Shown here piece after piece: positions 35,803-47,674 of a stretch of 64,000 nucleotides of DNA. The notes below the pieces were generated by a model. That model did not search any database. It was not told where the DNA came from and saw only the letters and a list, made by a program, of their open reading frames with translations. Position 1 is the first letter of the stretch; every line of letters starts with the position of its first letter. The DNA is from Calamus simplicifolius (taxonomy: Eukaryota > Streptophyta > Magnoliopsida > Arecales > Arecaceae), in contig UESW01004376.1 in the NCBI GenBank assembly GCA_900491605.1, positions 892,086 through 956,085 of the forward strand. The letters run 5' to 3'. A program made the position numbers and the translations under genes.

Positions 35803-37185
35803 TGATGGGGCCAGTTGACCCCATGAAAAATAAAATTTTTCGGACGGCCTCAAAGGCCGATACCCGACGGCCCCAATGGCTGACACCTCCAAGACCGACG
35901 GCCCCAAAGGCCGACACCCTACGGCCCCGGTTCCTAGCCGGCCCCGGCCTCTCCAAGCCAGGCAGCCCCGGCACATTCCCAGCCGGCCCTGGCCTCTCCA
36001 AGTCAGGCGGCACCGGCATGTTCCCAGCCGGTCCGGCCTCTCCTAGCCAGGCGGCCCCGGCACGTTCCCAGCCGGCCCCGGTCTCTCCTAGCCAAGCGGC
36101 CCCGGCACGTTCCCAGCTGGCCCCGGCCTCTCCAAGCCAGGCGGCCCCAGCGTCTCCAGTCCCACCGAGTCGGCCAAGGCCATCCCCGGCCGGCCCGACT
36201 CGGCCCCGGCGTCTCCAGCCCGCCAAGTTGGCCAAGGCCATCCCCGGCCGGCCCGACTCGGCCCCGGCGTCTCCAGTTCCGCCGAGTCGGCCAAGGCCAT
36301 CCCCGGCCGGCCCGACTCGGCCCCGGCGTCTCCAGCCCCGCCGAGTCGGCCAAGGCCATCCCCGGCCGGCCCGACTCGGCCCCGCGTCTCAGCTCGCGAG
36401 TCGGCCAAGGCCATCCTAGGCCGGCCCGACTCGGCCCCGGCATCTCCAGCTCTGCCGAGTCGGCCAAGGCCATCCAGGCCGGCCCGACTCGGCCCCGGTG
36501 TCTCCAGCTCCACCGAGTCGCCAAGGCCATCCCAAGCCAGCCCAACTCGGCCCCGGCGTCTCCAATTCCGTCCAGTCGGCCCCGCCCCGGCACTGCCTTG
36601 CCAGCGGGATTGGCCCCAGCCATCTCGGGTCGACCCGGCTCGGCCCTGATTAAACTGGATTCCCAGTTCCGCCAGATCGGTCCCAGCGGTTCAAGAAACC
36701 ACCTCTCTGACGCGCGCCGCCCGACAACACCAGACGCATGCGCCCGATAAACAGACGCGTGCCGCCCGATAGCGCCGCTCACAGCGCCGACGCGCACCGC
36801 CCGACAGCCCTGCTGGCTGATGGGACGTCGCTCACTAACCAGCCCAGATTCCCGCAAGGGCTCAGCAGATGCCCTGACTCACACAGACCCACGTGATCGT
36901 GCCAGCGTCACCCCCTATAAAAGGGTAAATTACATCGAGAACCAGGTAACGCAAGTTTACACACTTGATGCCCTAATTCCCAGAAGAAGAATCCAATTCT
37001 TCGGAGATCTCTCTCTTCTCAAGAGCTCTCTTGAGATTCTTCTCTGCTATGACCTCAGTCACTGACTAGGGCATCGGAGGGTCCCACCGAGAACCCTCTC
37101 CGGTCTTGGGACTTCTTTGCAGGTAACCTGGTGAAGAAGGAGAGCCTCCATTCCCGACATCCAGGAGAGGTGATCGAGCGTCATC
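35803..37185 (+). repeat. 5' LTR of gypsy element
   Basis: 1383 bp. It holds ~45-bp repeats built on GGCCCCGGC...TCTCC (35930-36150), then about seven 59-bp repeats containing GAGTCGGCCAAGGCCATCCC (36160-36560), then a unique part with TATAAAAGG near 36915. Long reading frames on both strands through the repeats come from GC bias and are not genes. Confidence 0.9.
36165..36570. repeat. 59-bp LTR minisatellite (5' LTR)
   Basis: Units of about 59 bases contain GAGTCGGCC and the inverted GGCCCGACTC, so each can fold into a short stem. The same unit occurs about a dozen times in the 3' LTR (~45060-45830). Confidence 0.85.
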
Positions 37186-37187
37186 AG

Positions 37188-37205
37188 ATTGGCGCGCCAG
37201 GTAGG
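37188..37205 (+). other. Primer binding site of gypsy element
   Basis: TTGGCGCGCCAGGTAGGG starts two bases after the LTR, a typical plant Tat-type primer site. Confidence 0.75.
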
Positions 37206-37273
37206 GGGGATAAGAAAAGGTAGCGGACGATCTCCCGAGCTACATCCTTCATCCCTCTCTTCTCCCAGAAGCC

Positions 37274-38749
37274 ATGGTGGTGACGCGAGCTCAGGATGCC
37301 TCCGTCAGCTGTCCGGCGGGGCTCATCCCGCGGCTAGGCAGCAGGAGGCCGATCCCCCTGCTACTAACCCTCCGGTTGCCGGCCCGCCGCCGGACGCCGC
37401 TGTCCAAACAGCGGAGCGGCTGGCAACCCTCTCCCAGCAAGTTCAGAATCTCACCACCATGGTCCACGGGCTCCAGCAGCAGCAGTCCGTGGCCACCTAA
37501 CACCAGACCGCTCCCTCCGCCAGTCAGCAGTCGGCGAGGGGAGGCTCCCCCCGGTGAGGGAACGGTCGACGTCAAGCTTCCCCTAGGAAGCCTCGGCGCG
37601 AGCCCTCCAAGCGGCCGCGGTCCCCTGACCACGGCCCCAGCGAGTTTCCTCCCAAGCCACATCATCACGAGGAACCCAGGCGGAAGTCCCGACTTCCGTC
37701 TCCATCTCCTTCAGCCTCCTCTTCTTCCTCCTCCTCCGAGCCATCTCGGAGGGCCCCGACGATCAACCGCCAGGCGAGGAACGCCTGGAGGAGTACAACC
37801 GGCGCCTCGACGAGCTCGCCAGGAAGATCAACCATCAGCCGGAGGAAGAGTTCGATACTCGTCCTCCTTACACCCGCCGCATATTGGAGGAACCGGTTCC
37901 CTCCAGGTTCTGCTTCCCCAGGTGGACCCGTACGATGGTACGATCGACCCCCTCGACCACCTCGAAAGCTACAAGGCCATGATGCAAGTCCAGGGCACCT
38001 CAGACGCCTTTCTCTGCAAGGCCTTCCTGCAACCCTACGGAAGGCCGCCCGTGCGTGGCATTCACGCCTGTCCCCCCACAGCATAGACTCCTTCCGGGAG
38101 CTGGAGAGAGCATTTTTGGCCCACTTCGATGCCTGCCGCCGATCCCAAGGGTGGCAGACATCCTCTTCTCCGTCCGCCAGAAGGAAGGAGAGTCCCTGCG
38201 GGACTTCATGTCCCGATTCAAAACCACCGCCCTCGAGGTCTACCATCTCGATGATGCGGTGGCCACCCTGGCGCTGAAGCGGGGACTCCTTCCATCCCGC
38301 TTCACCTTCTCCCTGGACAAGAAGCCGCCGGGCTCTTACTCCGACCTCCTCTCGGGCCCAAAAGTACATCCGGCGGACGAAGCCGACCTCACCCGCCGGG
38401 AGTCTTTGAAGGGCTCCAGCCACAAATCCGCTCGCCCTAAGCCGAGCGGACCTCCCCGACATCGCCGATCCGACCCGCCTCGCGGTCCGACAACAGGCGC
38501 CGAAGCCCTATCCCCAACGAGGGTAAGCTCACTCCTCTCCTTGCCCCTCGATCCTACATCCTGATGGAGATCGAGGGCGAGCCCTACCTTCAACGTCCCC
38601 CCCCCATGAAGAAAGGTGTACCCTGCGACAGAAGCCGCTATTGTCGATTCCACCGGGACTACGGCCACGACACCGACAACTGCTACAGCTTAAAGCGGGC
38701 CATCGAGGAGCTCATCCAACGGGGCTACCTTCGGCAAGTACGTCCATAA
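37274..38749 (+). pseudogene. Degenerate gag of gypsy element
   Basis: The start MVVTRAQ at 37274 is the usual opening of Tat gag. The retrotransposon-gag domain appears first as DPYDGTIDPLDHLESYKAMM in one frame (to 38086) and then as FSVRQKEGESLRDFMSRFKT in another (38055-38564). The nucleic-acid-binding Cys/His motif YCRFHRDYGHDTDNCYSLKR comes in a third frame (38564-38749). At least two frameshifts break it. It lies between the primer site and protease. Confidence 0.85.
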
Positions 38750-38750
38750 G

Positions 38751-41700
38751 ATGCCACAGCCGCTGTCGGCCATCATGGGGCCTCCACCAGCTCAAGCCAC
38801 CATCGACAACACTCCCACGGAGCGGACTATCGGGATGGTGTCCTGGGGATCAGCCCCTGCGTCCAAGAGGCCGAAGGGGGAGGAGGCACCAAATAATGTA
38901 ATGCCCCGGGGGAAGACTGCTGTAATGGAAAATGTAAACAATAAAGGCGTAGTCGTCGCTATGACGATCGCCAAACACCCTGTAAAAAGGATATTAGTTG
39001 ATAGTGGTAGCTCGGCTGACATCCTTACTTATGACGCTTTTGTTCGGATGGGTTTATCTGTTGACTCCCTTCAGCTCGTGGCGAACCGCTGGTCGGATTC
39101 ACTGGAGATTCTGTGAGGGTTGAGGGCGAAATATCCTTGCCTATGACGGCCGAACCCCACCATGCCAAAGCACCGTGATCATAAAATTCCTGGTCATGAG
39201 GGTCCCTTTGGCATACAACGCCATTCTTGGGCATCCCGGCCTGAATCTTTTGGACGCGATTATCTCCACCCGACGCCTACTGGTGCAGTTCCCCACCAGC
39301 GAAGGAGTTGGGGAGATGCGCGGGGAGATAGGCCCGGTCTTACCTTACTATCATACGGCGTCAAGCCCTTTGGAGGCCGACTCGGCCCTGGAAGCATCCG
39401 ATCCTAGAGATTCCGCCAAAGGAGGGGAGCCCGCCAAGCACCTCCTGACTTTCCCCTCAATGATGACCCAGCAAGGACCGTCCGTGTGGGTGGACTCCTC
39501 CCCCTGGAAGACCGGGAGCGCCTCTTAGCTTTCCTGCGGGCTAACTCGACGTCTTCGCCTGGTCAGTGTCTGACATGCCCGGTATCCCTCGGAGGTCATC
39601 ACCACATGCTCAACATCGACCCGCGCCACCGTCCAATCCGTCAAAAGAAGAGAGCTTTGCCCCGACCGACAAAGGGCGATTGATGAAGAAGTCAACAAGC
39701 TGATCAGCCGGCCACATCCGGGAGGCGCACTACCCAAGCTGGCTGGCCAACGTAGTCATGGTGCGCAAGGCAAACGGGAGCNGGGCTAACTCGGACGTCT
39801 TCGCCTGGTCAGCATCTAACATGCTCGGCATCCCTCCGAAGGTCGTCACCCACAAGCTCAACATCGACCCACGCCACCGTCCAATCCGTCAAAAGAAGAG
39901 GAGCTTTGCCCCCGACCGACAAAGGGCGATTGACGAAGAAGTCAACAAGCTGATCAGCGCCGGCCACATCCGGGAGGCGCACTACCCAAGCTGGCTGGCC
40001 AACGTGGTCATGGTGCGCAAGGCAAACGGGAGCTGGAGGATATGTATAGACTTCACCGACCTCAACAAGGCGTGCCCAAAAGACAGCTTTCCTTGCCAAG
40101 AATTGACCAGCTGGTCGATTCCACCTCTGGTCACGAGCTTCTCAGCTTCATGGATGCCTTCTCCGGATATAACCAGATAAGGATGGACCCCGGCGATGAG
40201 GAGCACACCTCCTTCGTGACAGAGAAAGGCATTTACTGTTACAAAGTGATGCCTTTCGGCCTCAAGAATGCGGGAGCGACCTATCAGCGGCTGATGAACA
40301 AGGTGTTCCAGGACCAGCTCGGCCGAACATGGAAGTCTACGTGGACGACATGCTGACGAAGAGCACCCGTGCCGCCGACCACATCTTCGACCTGGAAGAA
40401 ACTTTTAATAACCTCCGTCGCTTCCAAGTCAAGCTGAACCCTAAGAAGTGTGCTTTTGGGGTCACGGCAGGTAAATTTCTGGGCTTTATGGTGACCCAGC
40501 ATGGAATCGAGGCGAACCCAGAGAAGATCAGTGCCATACTTGACATGAGGCCACCGTCCAACAAGAAGGAAGTGCAACGGCTAATGGGGAGGATAGCGGC
40601 TCTGAGTCGTTTCCTCTCCAGATCAGCGGAGAGGTGTTTGCCTTTCTTCAAGGCCCTACAGAAGGTGAACGGTTTTGCATGGACAGACGACTGCTAGGAA
40701 ACTTTCGATGGCTTAAAGGCGTTCCTGTCCTCCCCACCGCTCCTCTCCAAGCCGAGAAACGGGGAGAGTCTTTTCCTTTACTTAGCCACCTCCTCAGAAG
40801 CCGTCAGCTCAGTCCTGGTGCGCCTTGACGCTGACGGAACCCAAAGGCCAGTCTACTACATGAGCAAGGTCTTGCACGATGCCGAGGTCAGGTATTCCAA
40901 AACAGAGAAAGTCATTTTTGCCTTGATAGTTTCCGCCCGGCGTCTTCGCCCGTATTTCCAAGCCCATCCTATCGTGGTGCTCATGGACCAACCTCTCCGA
41001 GCCATCCTGGCCCGTCCGGATACTTCGGGTCGACTCGCCAAATGGGCCATCAAGCTGGGGGAATTCGACATCTCTTTCCAAGCACGACCGGCCTTGAAGT
41101 CCCAAGTCCTGGCCGACTTCCTGGTCGAGTGCACTTGGGCGGAGGAGGATCTCAAGGAGGTCCCTGGGGAGCAGCCCAGGCCCGAGCCGAGCGGTGATGG
41201 AGAGACCTGGATCCTCCATGGGACGGCGCATCGAATTCTCAAGGGAGTGGCGCCGGCCTCATTCTTGCCGGGCCGGGAGGAGAAAGAACCGAGTGCGCCC
41301 TGAGATTTCTTTTTGAAGCCACCAACAACCAAGCGGAGTACGAAGCCCTGCTGGCCGGGTCAAGATTAGCCTAGGAGGTTGGAGCAAAGCACCTCAGAGC
41401 CTACACAGACTCGCAACTCATCTTCGGGCAAATCAACGGAGAGTATGAGGCGCGCGACCCCGTTATGGCGCAATATCTGAAAAAGGTTCAACTCTTGACC
41501 TCCTCACTGCCTTACTTCAGCATCAGTTACATCCCCCGAAGCGAAAATGCAAAGGCCGACGTCCTCTCTCGACTGGCTACCTCCGCCGACGGCCTGACAA
41601 GGGACGCCTACATCGAATATTTAGAAAGGCCCAGTACAAAGGGCAGGGAGGAAGTCCTCCCGCTCACCCCGAAACCTACGTGGATGGACGCCTATGTCCG

Positions 41701-42900
41701 CTATCTCGCCGATGGCACCCTCCCTAACGACCGCAACGAAGCTAGATTGCTCAAGTGGAGGGCATCCAAGTTCATCCTTCTCGACGGGCGCCTATACAGA
41801 AGGTCATTCTCCTACCCGTTGCTTAAGTGTGTAGGCCCCACCGATGCTGACTACATCCTTAGAGAAATCCACGAGGGCATTTGCGGGAACCATCTGGGGG
41901 GCAGATCCTTAGCCTAGAAGGCTCTCCGTCAGGGGTACTTCTGGCTCACTATGAAGAAGGACGCGGCCAAGCTAGTTCAAAGGTGTGACGGCTGCTAGCG
42001 CCACGCGCACATCCAACATCAGCCGCCTGCCCCGCTGAGCCCACTCTCGGCTCCATGGCCCTTCGCCCAGTGGGGAATGGACATCCTTGGACCGTTCCCC
42101 CCAGCTTCAGGGCAGCGGAGATTCTTGTTGGTCGCCATCGACTACTTCACCAAGTGGGTCGAGGTCGAGGTCGAGGCGTTGGCCAAAATCACCGAGAGCA
42201 AAGTTAAGGCTTTCTTCTGGAAGTCGATCATATGCCGCTTTGGCTTGCCTCACACCCTCGTCACAGACAACGGCCGCCAATTCAACAACGAGGCGTTCAA
42301 AGCCTTCTGCGGGGAGCTAGGCATTCACCACCAATTTACCTTTGTCGGCCACCCCTAGACCAACGGGGAGGCTGAGGTCATGAACCGCACCATCCTCAGA
42401 GGGCTCAGGATTCGCCTAGACGGCTCCAAAGGACGCTGGGTAGAAGAGCTCCCCAGTGTGATATGGGCTTACCACACAACGCCCAGAGCCCCGATGGGCA
42501 AGACTCCTTTCAGCCTCTCCTTCGGATCCAAGGCGGTCATCCCCGTCGAGATCGGATTGCCCAGTCCACGTGTGGAGTCCTTCAGTGAGGAAGGCAACTC
42601 CGCACTGATTCGGGCCAACCTTGACTTCATCGACGAGGCGCATGACAGAGTGAGACTGCGCATGGCGACCTTCCGCCAGCGAGCAGCTAAGTACTACAAC
42701 GCCCGGGTTCGTCCCAAGGTTTTTTGCCGCGGAGACTTGGTGCTACGAAAGGCCGAGGTATCAAAGCCTACCGAGGGGGGTAAGCTATCCCCCAACTGGG
42801 AAGGTCCCTACCGTGTCGCCGAGGCGTTCCACCGGGGGGCATACAAACTAGAAGAGCTTGACGGGAAGCCCATTCCACGTACCTAGAATGCGGACAACCT
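38751..42900 (+). pseudogene. Degenerate pol of gypsy element (PR-RT-RH-aRH-IN)
   Basis: Protease: VDSGSSADIL near 38996. Reverse transcriptase: ICIDFTDLNKACPKDSF (~40045), MDAFSGYNQI (~40151), catalytic YVDDML (~40335). First RNase H: 40700-41130. Second RNase H: ~41190-41460, shifted frame, with TNNQAEYEALL and TDSQL. Integrase: 41880-42900 with WGMDILGPFPP, TDNGRQFNN and the NGEAEVMNR glutamate, then a C-terminal region with NWEGPYRV. In-frame stops at 40695, 41372, 41915, 41996, 42356 and 42884 are all TAG. Several frameshifts are also present. It is non-functional. Confidence 0.9.
39538..40033 (+). repeat. Imperfect direct duplication around a single N
   Basis: 39538-39781 and 39783-40033 are the same ~250 bases of reverse transcriptase. 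Both run from GGGCTAACTCG through the CGTCCAATCCGTC block to AACGGGAGC. The left copy has several single-base deletions. The N at 39782 sits exactly at the junction. This looks like two contig ends joined without merging their overlap. Confidence 0.85.
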
Positions 42901-43004
42901 CCGCCGATATTATCAATAATGTACTCCCAGAGGCATAAGTAATAAAGAAAAAGGTCCTTTCTGGCGACACAGTTTGTCCTCCCTTGCGCCAAGTCTCTCA
43001 AAAT

Positions 43005-43850
43005 GAGCTCACTGGCATCACGGCCCACGGGATACCACTCGGCCCCGGCACAGCGGTGCCCCCGAGTTGGTTAAGTCCCTAAAGGCTCCGTACCCGACTG
43101 AGTCGCCACTTGGGCAGAACACAAACCCTCAGGTTGGTTCAAAAGGAGCTCACTGGCATCGCGGCCCACGGGACACCACTCAGCCCCGGCACGGTGGTGC
43201 CCCCGAGTTGGTTAAGTCCCTAAAGGCTCCGTACCCAGCTGAGTTGCCACTTGGGCGGAACACAAACCCCCAGGCTGGTTCAAAAGGAGCTCACTAGCAT
43301 TGCGGCCCACGGGACACCACTCGGCTCCAGCACGGCGGTGCCCCCGAGTTGGTTAAGACCCTAAAGGCTCCGTACCCAGCTGAGTCACCACCTGGGCAGC
43401 ACATAAATCCCTAGGCTGGTTCAAAAGGAGCTCACTGGCATCGCGGCCCATGGGACACCACTCGGCCCCGGCACGGCGGTGCCCCCGAGTTGGTTAAGTC
43501 CCTAAAGGCTCCGTACCCGGCTAAGTCGCCACCTGGGCGGCACACAAATCCCCAGGCTGGTTCAAAAGGAGCTCACTGGCATCGCAGCCCACGGGACACC
43601 ACTCGGCCCCGGCACGGCGGTGCCTCCGAGTTGGTTAAGTCCCTAAAGGCTCCGTACCCGCTGAGTCGCCACTTGGGCGGCACACAAACCCCCAGGTTGG
43701 TTCAAAAGGAGCTCACTAGCGTCGTGGCCCACGGGACATCACTCGGCTCTAGCACAGCGGTGCCACCGAGTAGGTTGACCCTAAAGGCTCCGTATCCAGC
43801 TGAGTCGCCCCTCACAGCGGTTCCCACACCCCCGAGGCGGTTCAAAAGGA
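43005..43850. repeat. 141-bp tandem array, about 6 copies
   Basis: GAGCTCACTGGCATC-type phrases recur at 43005, 43146, 43287, 43428, 43569 and 43709, spaced 140-141 bases. It lies between integrase and the 3' LTR, where Tat-group elements often carry variable tandem repeats. 141 is a multiple of three, so one frame stays open, but there is no sign of a real protein. Confidence 0.9.
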
Positions 43851-44046
43851 ACCTGACGACTCTCAGCTCTCAGGTCACCCTCCAGGGTTCAAAAGACTCC
43901 CAGACTCCGCGTTGGGAGAGCATTACTGGCCGCCCTCAGCTAGCCGAAGAAGGCATGCAGACGTCCATCCAAGGCGGTGCAAGGTGTCAAGGTAAACGTT
44001 CTACACTCCTTTCGCTTAGCCAATGCGGGGCACGCAAGCTTAAGGA

Positions 44047-44059
44047 GTGTCGGGGGCAT
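44047..44059 (+). other. Polypurine tract of gypsy element
   Basis: AGTGTCGGGGGCA lies just before the 3' LTR start at 44061. Confidence 0.7.
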
Positions 44060-44060
44060 T

Positions 44061-46359
44061 TGATGGGGCCAGCTGACCCCATGAAATATATATATATATT
44101 TTTTGGACGGCCCCAAAGGCCGACAGACTCTAGCGCCAGCCGCCAGCGTCGGCCTCCAGTGATGGCCTCCAGCATCGGCCTTCAGCGTCGGCCTCCAGTG
44201 CCAGCCTCCAGCGCTGGCCAAAGGCCGACAGACTCCAGCGCCGACCTCCAGCGCCAGCCTCCAGCGCTGGCCGAAGGCCGATAGACTCCAGCGCCAGCCG
44301 CCAGTGCCAGCCTCCAGCGCTGGCCAAAGGCCGACAGACTCCAACGATGGCCTCCAGCATCGGCCTTCAGCGTCAGCCTCCAGCGCCAGCCTCCAGCGCT
44401 GGCCAAAGGCCAACAGACTCCAGCGCCAGCTGCCAGCACCGACCTCCGGCGCTGGCCAAAGGCCGATAGACTCCAGCGACGACCTCCAGCGTCGGCCTCC
44501 AGCGTCGTCTCCAGCGCCGGCCCCCAAGGCCGGCATATCAAAGGCCGACACCCGAAGACCTCGGCCCCAAAGGCCAACACCCGACGGCCCCAAAGGCCGA
44601 CACCCGAAGACCGTCGGCCCCAAAGGCCGACACCCGACGGCCCCAAAGGCCGACACCCGATGGCCGACACCCGTCGGCCCCAAAGGACGACACTTTCAAG
44701 GCCGGCATCTCCAAGACAAGCGACCCCGGCATGTCCAAGCGAGTCGGCCCATGCATGTCCAAGCGAGTCGACCCCGGCATCTTCCCAGCCGGCCCCGGTA
44801 CTTCTCAGCCGGCCCCGGCGCTTCCATCCTAGCCGCCCCCACCTGATCCAAATCGGCCCCGACGTCCCCCTCGCCGGCCCTCTACTTCTCCAGGCAAGAC
44901 AGGCGACCCCGGCATGTCCAAGCGAGTCGGCCCAGGCATGTCCAAGCGAGTCGACCACGGCATCTTCCCAGCCGGCCCCGGCACTTCTCAGTCGGCCCCG
45001 GCGCTTACATCCTAGCCGGCCCCGCCTAATCCAAATCGGCCCCCGGCATCACCAGTTTCGTGGAGTCGGCCAAGGCCACCCCAGGCCGGCCCGACTCGGC
45101 CCCGGCATCTCCAGTTCCGCCGAGTCGGCCAAGGCCATCCTAGGCCGGCCTGACTCGGCCCCGGCATCTCCTGTCCTGCCGAGTCGGCCAAGGCCATCCC
45201 AGGCCGGCCCGACTCGGCCCCGGCGTCTCCAGTTCCGCCGAGTCGGCCAAGGCCACCCCAGGCCGGCCCGACTCGGCCCCGGCATCTCCAGTTCCGAGTC
45301 GGCCAAGGCCATCCTAGGCCGGCCTGACTCGGCCCCGGCGTCTCCTGTCCCACCGAGTCGGCCAAGGCCATCCCAGGCCAGCCCGACTCGGTCCCGACGT
45401 CTCCAGTTCCATCGAGTCGGCCAAGGCCACCCCAGGCCGGCCTGACTCGGCCCCGGCATCTCCAGTTCGCCGAGTTGGCCAAGGCCATCCTAGGCCGGCC
45501 TGACTCGGCCCCGGCGTCACCTGTCCTGCCGAGTCGGTCAAGGCCATCCCAGGCCGGCCCGACTCGGCCCGGCGTCTCCAGTCCCGTCAAGTCGGCCGAG
45601 GCCATCCCCGGCTGGCCTGACTCGGCCCCGGTGTCTTCGATCCTGTCGAGTCGCCAAGGCCATCCCGGGCCACCCGACTCGGCCCCGGCGTCCCCTATCC
45701 CGCCAAGTCGGCCAAGGCCGTCCCTGGCCGGCCCGACTTGGCCCTGGTGTCTCCGGTCCCGCCGAGTCGGCCAAGACCTTCCCCGGCTGGCCCAACTCGG
45801 CCCCGTCGTCTCCAAGTCCATCGATTCGGCCCGCCCCGGCACTGCCTTGCCGGCTGGACGGGCCCCGGCCATCTCAGGTCGACCCAGCTCGGCCCTGACA
45901 AGACGGAACCCCCCGGTTCCCGCCAAATCAGCCCCAGCGGTTCAAAAAACCACCTCTCTGATGTGCGCCGCCCAACAGCCCAGCTTCTGATGTGACGTAA
46001 CCCACCAACCAGCCCAGATTCACGCAACGGCTCAGCAGACCTTCTGACTTCACGAAAACCCACGTGATGGTGCCAGCGTCAACCCCTATAAAAGGATAAG
46101 TTACGTTGAAAACAAGGTAACGCACATTTTACGCACTCGATGCCCTAACTCTCAAGGAAACTACCCGGTCCTTCTGAGACCTCTCCCTCCTCAAGAGCTC
46201 TCTCGAGCTCCTTCTCTACTATGACCTCTGTCACTAACTTGGGCGTCGGAGGGTCCCACTGGGGAACCCTCTCCGGTCTTGGGACTTCTTTGCAGGCAAC
46301 CCGATGAAGAAAAAGAGCCTTCGTTCCCGACGTCCAGGAGGGGTGATCGAGCGTCATCA
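44061..46359 (+). repeat. 3' LTR of gypsy element
   Basis: 2299 bp, about 900 longer than the 5' LTR. The first part has many copies of a GCGCTGGCCAAAGGCCGACAGA-like unit and CCCCAAAGGCCGACACCCGA repeats. The later part has about twelve 59-bp GAGTCGGCC units, then TATAAAAGG near 46088 and the end TCATCA. Confidence 0.9.
45060..45830. repeat. 59-bp LTR minisatellite (3' LTR)
   Basis: About a dozen units contain GAGTCGGCCAAGGCCATCC and CCCGACTCGGCCCC. Several have small deletions. Open reading frames on both strands here are by-products of the composition. Confidence 0.85.
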
Positions 46360-47414
46360 TGGTCTATGCCATTGCTACAGCTGTAATTCAGGTATAAGCA
46401 GTTACCATCTCCACCATATATGTTATCAAAAGTTAGGGTTCCACTCTTCATTTCTTGCTTATCATTCATTCCAAAATGAAAAGTGAAAAGAAATCTTGAC
46501 ACTAGTGCTGTATATCATTTCAAACTTATTACAATTTAACTGAAAAATATCAAAATTATTTGTGGTATATAATGCTGAATTTCCCATGAATCATCCTATT
46601 GAACTCATGAGGAAGTTTATATCATTCTATATTTTAAAACAATATCTCCTATTTATGGTTCACAGAATTTAGTATTATTTCTGCAATGAAGTTTTGAATG
46701 CCATTTAGTTTGTTGTGGGTTGGGGGGGTGGGGCTCAATTACAGTCTAAAGAAGTTTTGAATGCCATGATTACTTTGATTAAACCTGTTTTCAATACAAA
46801 GAGCAGCACTTAACTATTGAAGGCGACATCCTCTTATATGTTTTAGGTAGTCCAAAATGACTTAACTTTATCACATAACATGATCTCTTTTTAAGTCAAT
46901 CACAGCAATCAAAGAGGGAGATTTCTACTTTTATGAATAGGTATAATATTCCTCAATGTTCAATGATGTGTGAGGGAAATAATTAGGGTAGGTACTAATT
47001 CCCTTAGAAATGAAGTAATTCATTATGTACTATCCTTGTTCAGCCATGTTCTAGCAATCAAGTTAGCAACTACAAGGTGTTAGATATATCTGCCTATTAT
47101 TAAATGACTTTGAAAGCTAACAAGAGAATAGTTTAGTGAAGTTGTGATGTCATTGAGAAGATAAAGTGTTGCATCTTTGGTTGCATGGTTTTAAGAGTCC
47201 TTGTTCATTAATTTTAGAAAGATAAATTATTGAAGATTATTTTCAAGCTCTCTGTGTAAAGATTTTCCTATTGAGATGAAAAGGACAAAAAAATCTAGCA
47301 AGAGAGTAAATCTCAACCTGGATGGGCCTTTTGTGGAAAATCTTTGTCCTTGTGATTTTTGTGGAGTGATTTGATATGCTGATAGTGTGGTTTGTCTTTC
47401 TTCCTGTTCTATTT

Positions 47415-47530
47415 GAAACTCAACTCAACTCAACTCTAAGCCTTTTCCCAACTACATGGGGTCGGCTATATAAATCTGCTTCCTCGACTCTGATCTATTC
47501 AGGACTAAATCAACTCAAATTACAAATAGT
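47415..47530 (+). repeat. Interspersed repeat, intact copy
   Basis: It contains AACTCAACTCAACTCTAAGCC, CCCAACTACATGGGGTCGGC and TCTGATCTATTCAGGAC. It is the uninterrupted counterpart of the copy split by the hAT MITE at 23626-24168. The family is common in plants, but I leave its class open. Confidence 0.6.
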
Positions 47531-47674
47531 TATATCTTTCTTAATTATTTTTGTTCATGTTAGTTTAGGTCTACCTCTACTTCTATCAGTACCATGAACT
47601 ATTAAAAAATCACTTTTTCTAACTGAAGCATTTATTTCAATCATATATTTAAAAACTATATATATATATATATA

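Larger units (their letters stand above)
35803..46359 (+). mobile_element. Tat-lineage Ty3/gypsy retrotransposon
   Basis: A 10.6-kb element has LTRs at 35803-37185 and 44061-46359. Both start TGATGGGGCCAG and end GAGCGTCATCA. It has a TTGGCGCGCCAGG primer site, gag, protease, reverse transcriptase, two RNase H domains and integrase, then a tandem array and a polypurine tract. The second, archaeal-type RNase H before integrase and the tandem repeats near the 3' LTR identify the Tat group. The LTRs differ by ~900 bp and the flanking 5-mers do not match. The 3' end cuts a DAD1 exon. Composition is strongly GC-rich compared with the flanks. Confidence 0.9.

Noticed and set aside
35705..36857. Reading frames of up to 284 codons in the gypsy 5' LTR
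   Set aside because: Ala/Pro/Gly/Arg-rich text comes from GC-rich tandem repeats. The frames differ between units and between LTRs.
43940..45990. Reading frames of up to 304 codons in the gypsy 3' LTR
   Set aside because: Same compositional effect of LTR minisatellites; they lie over LTR repeats on both strands.
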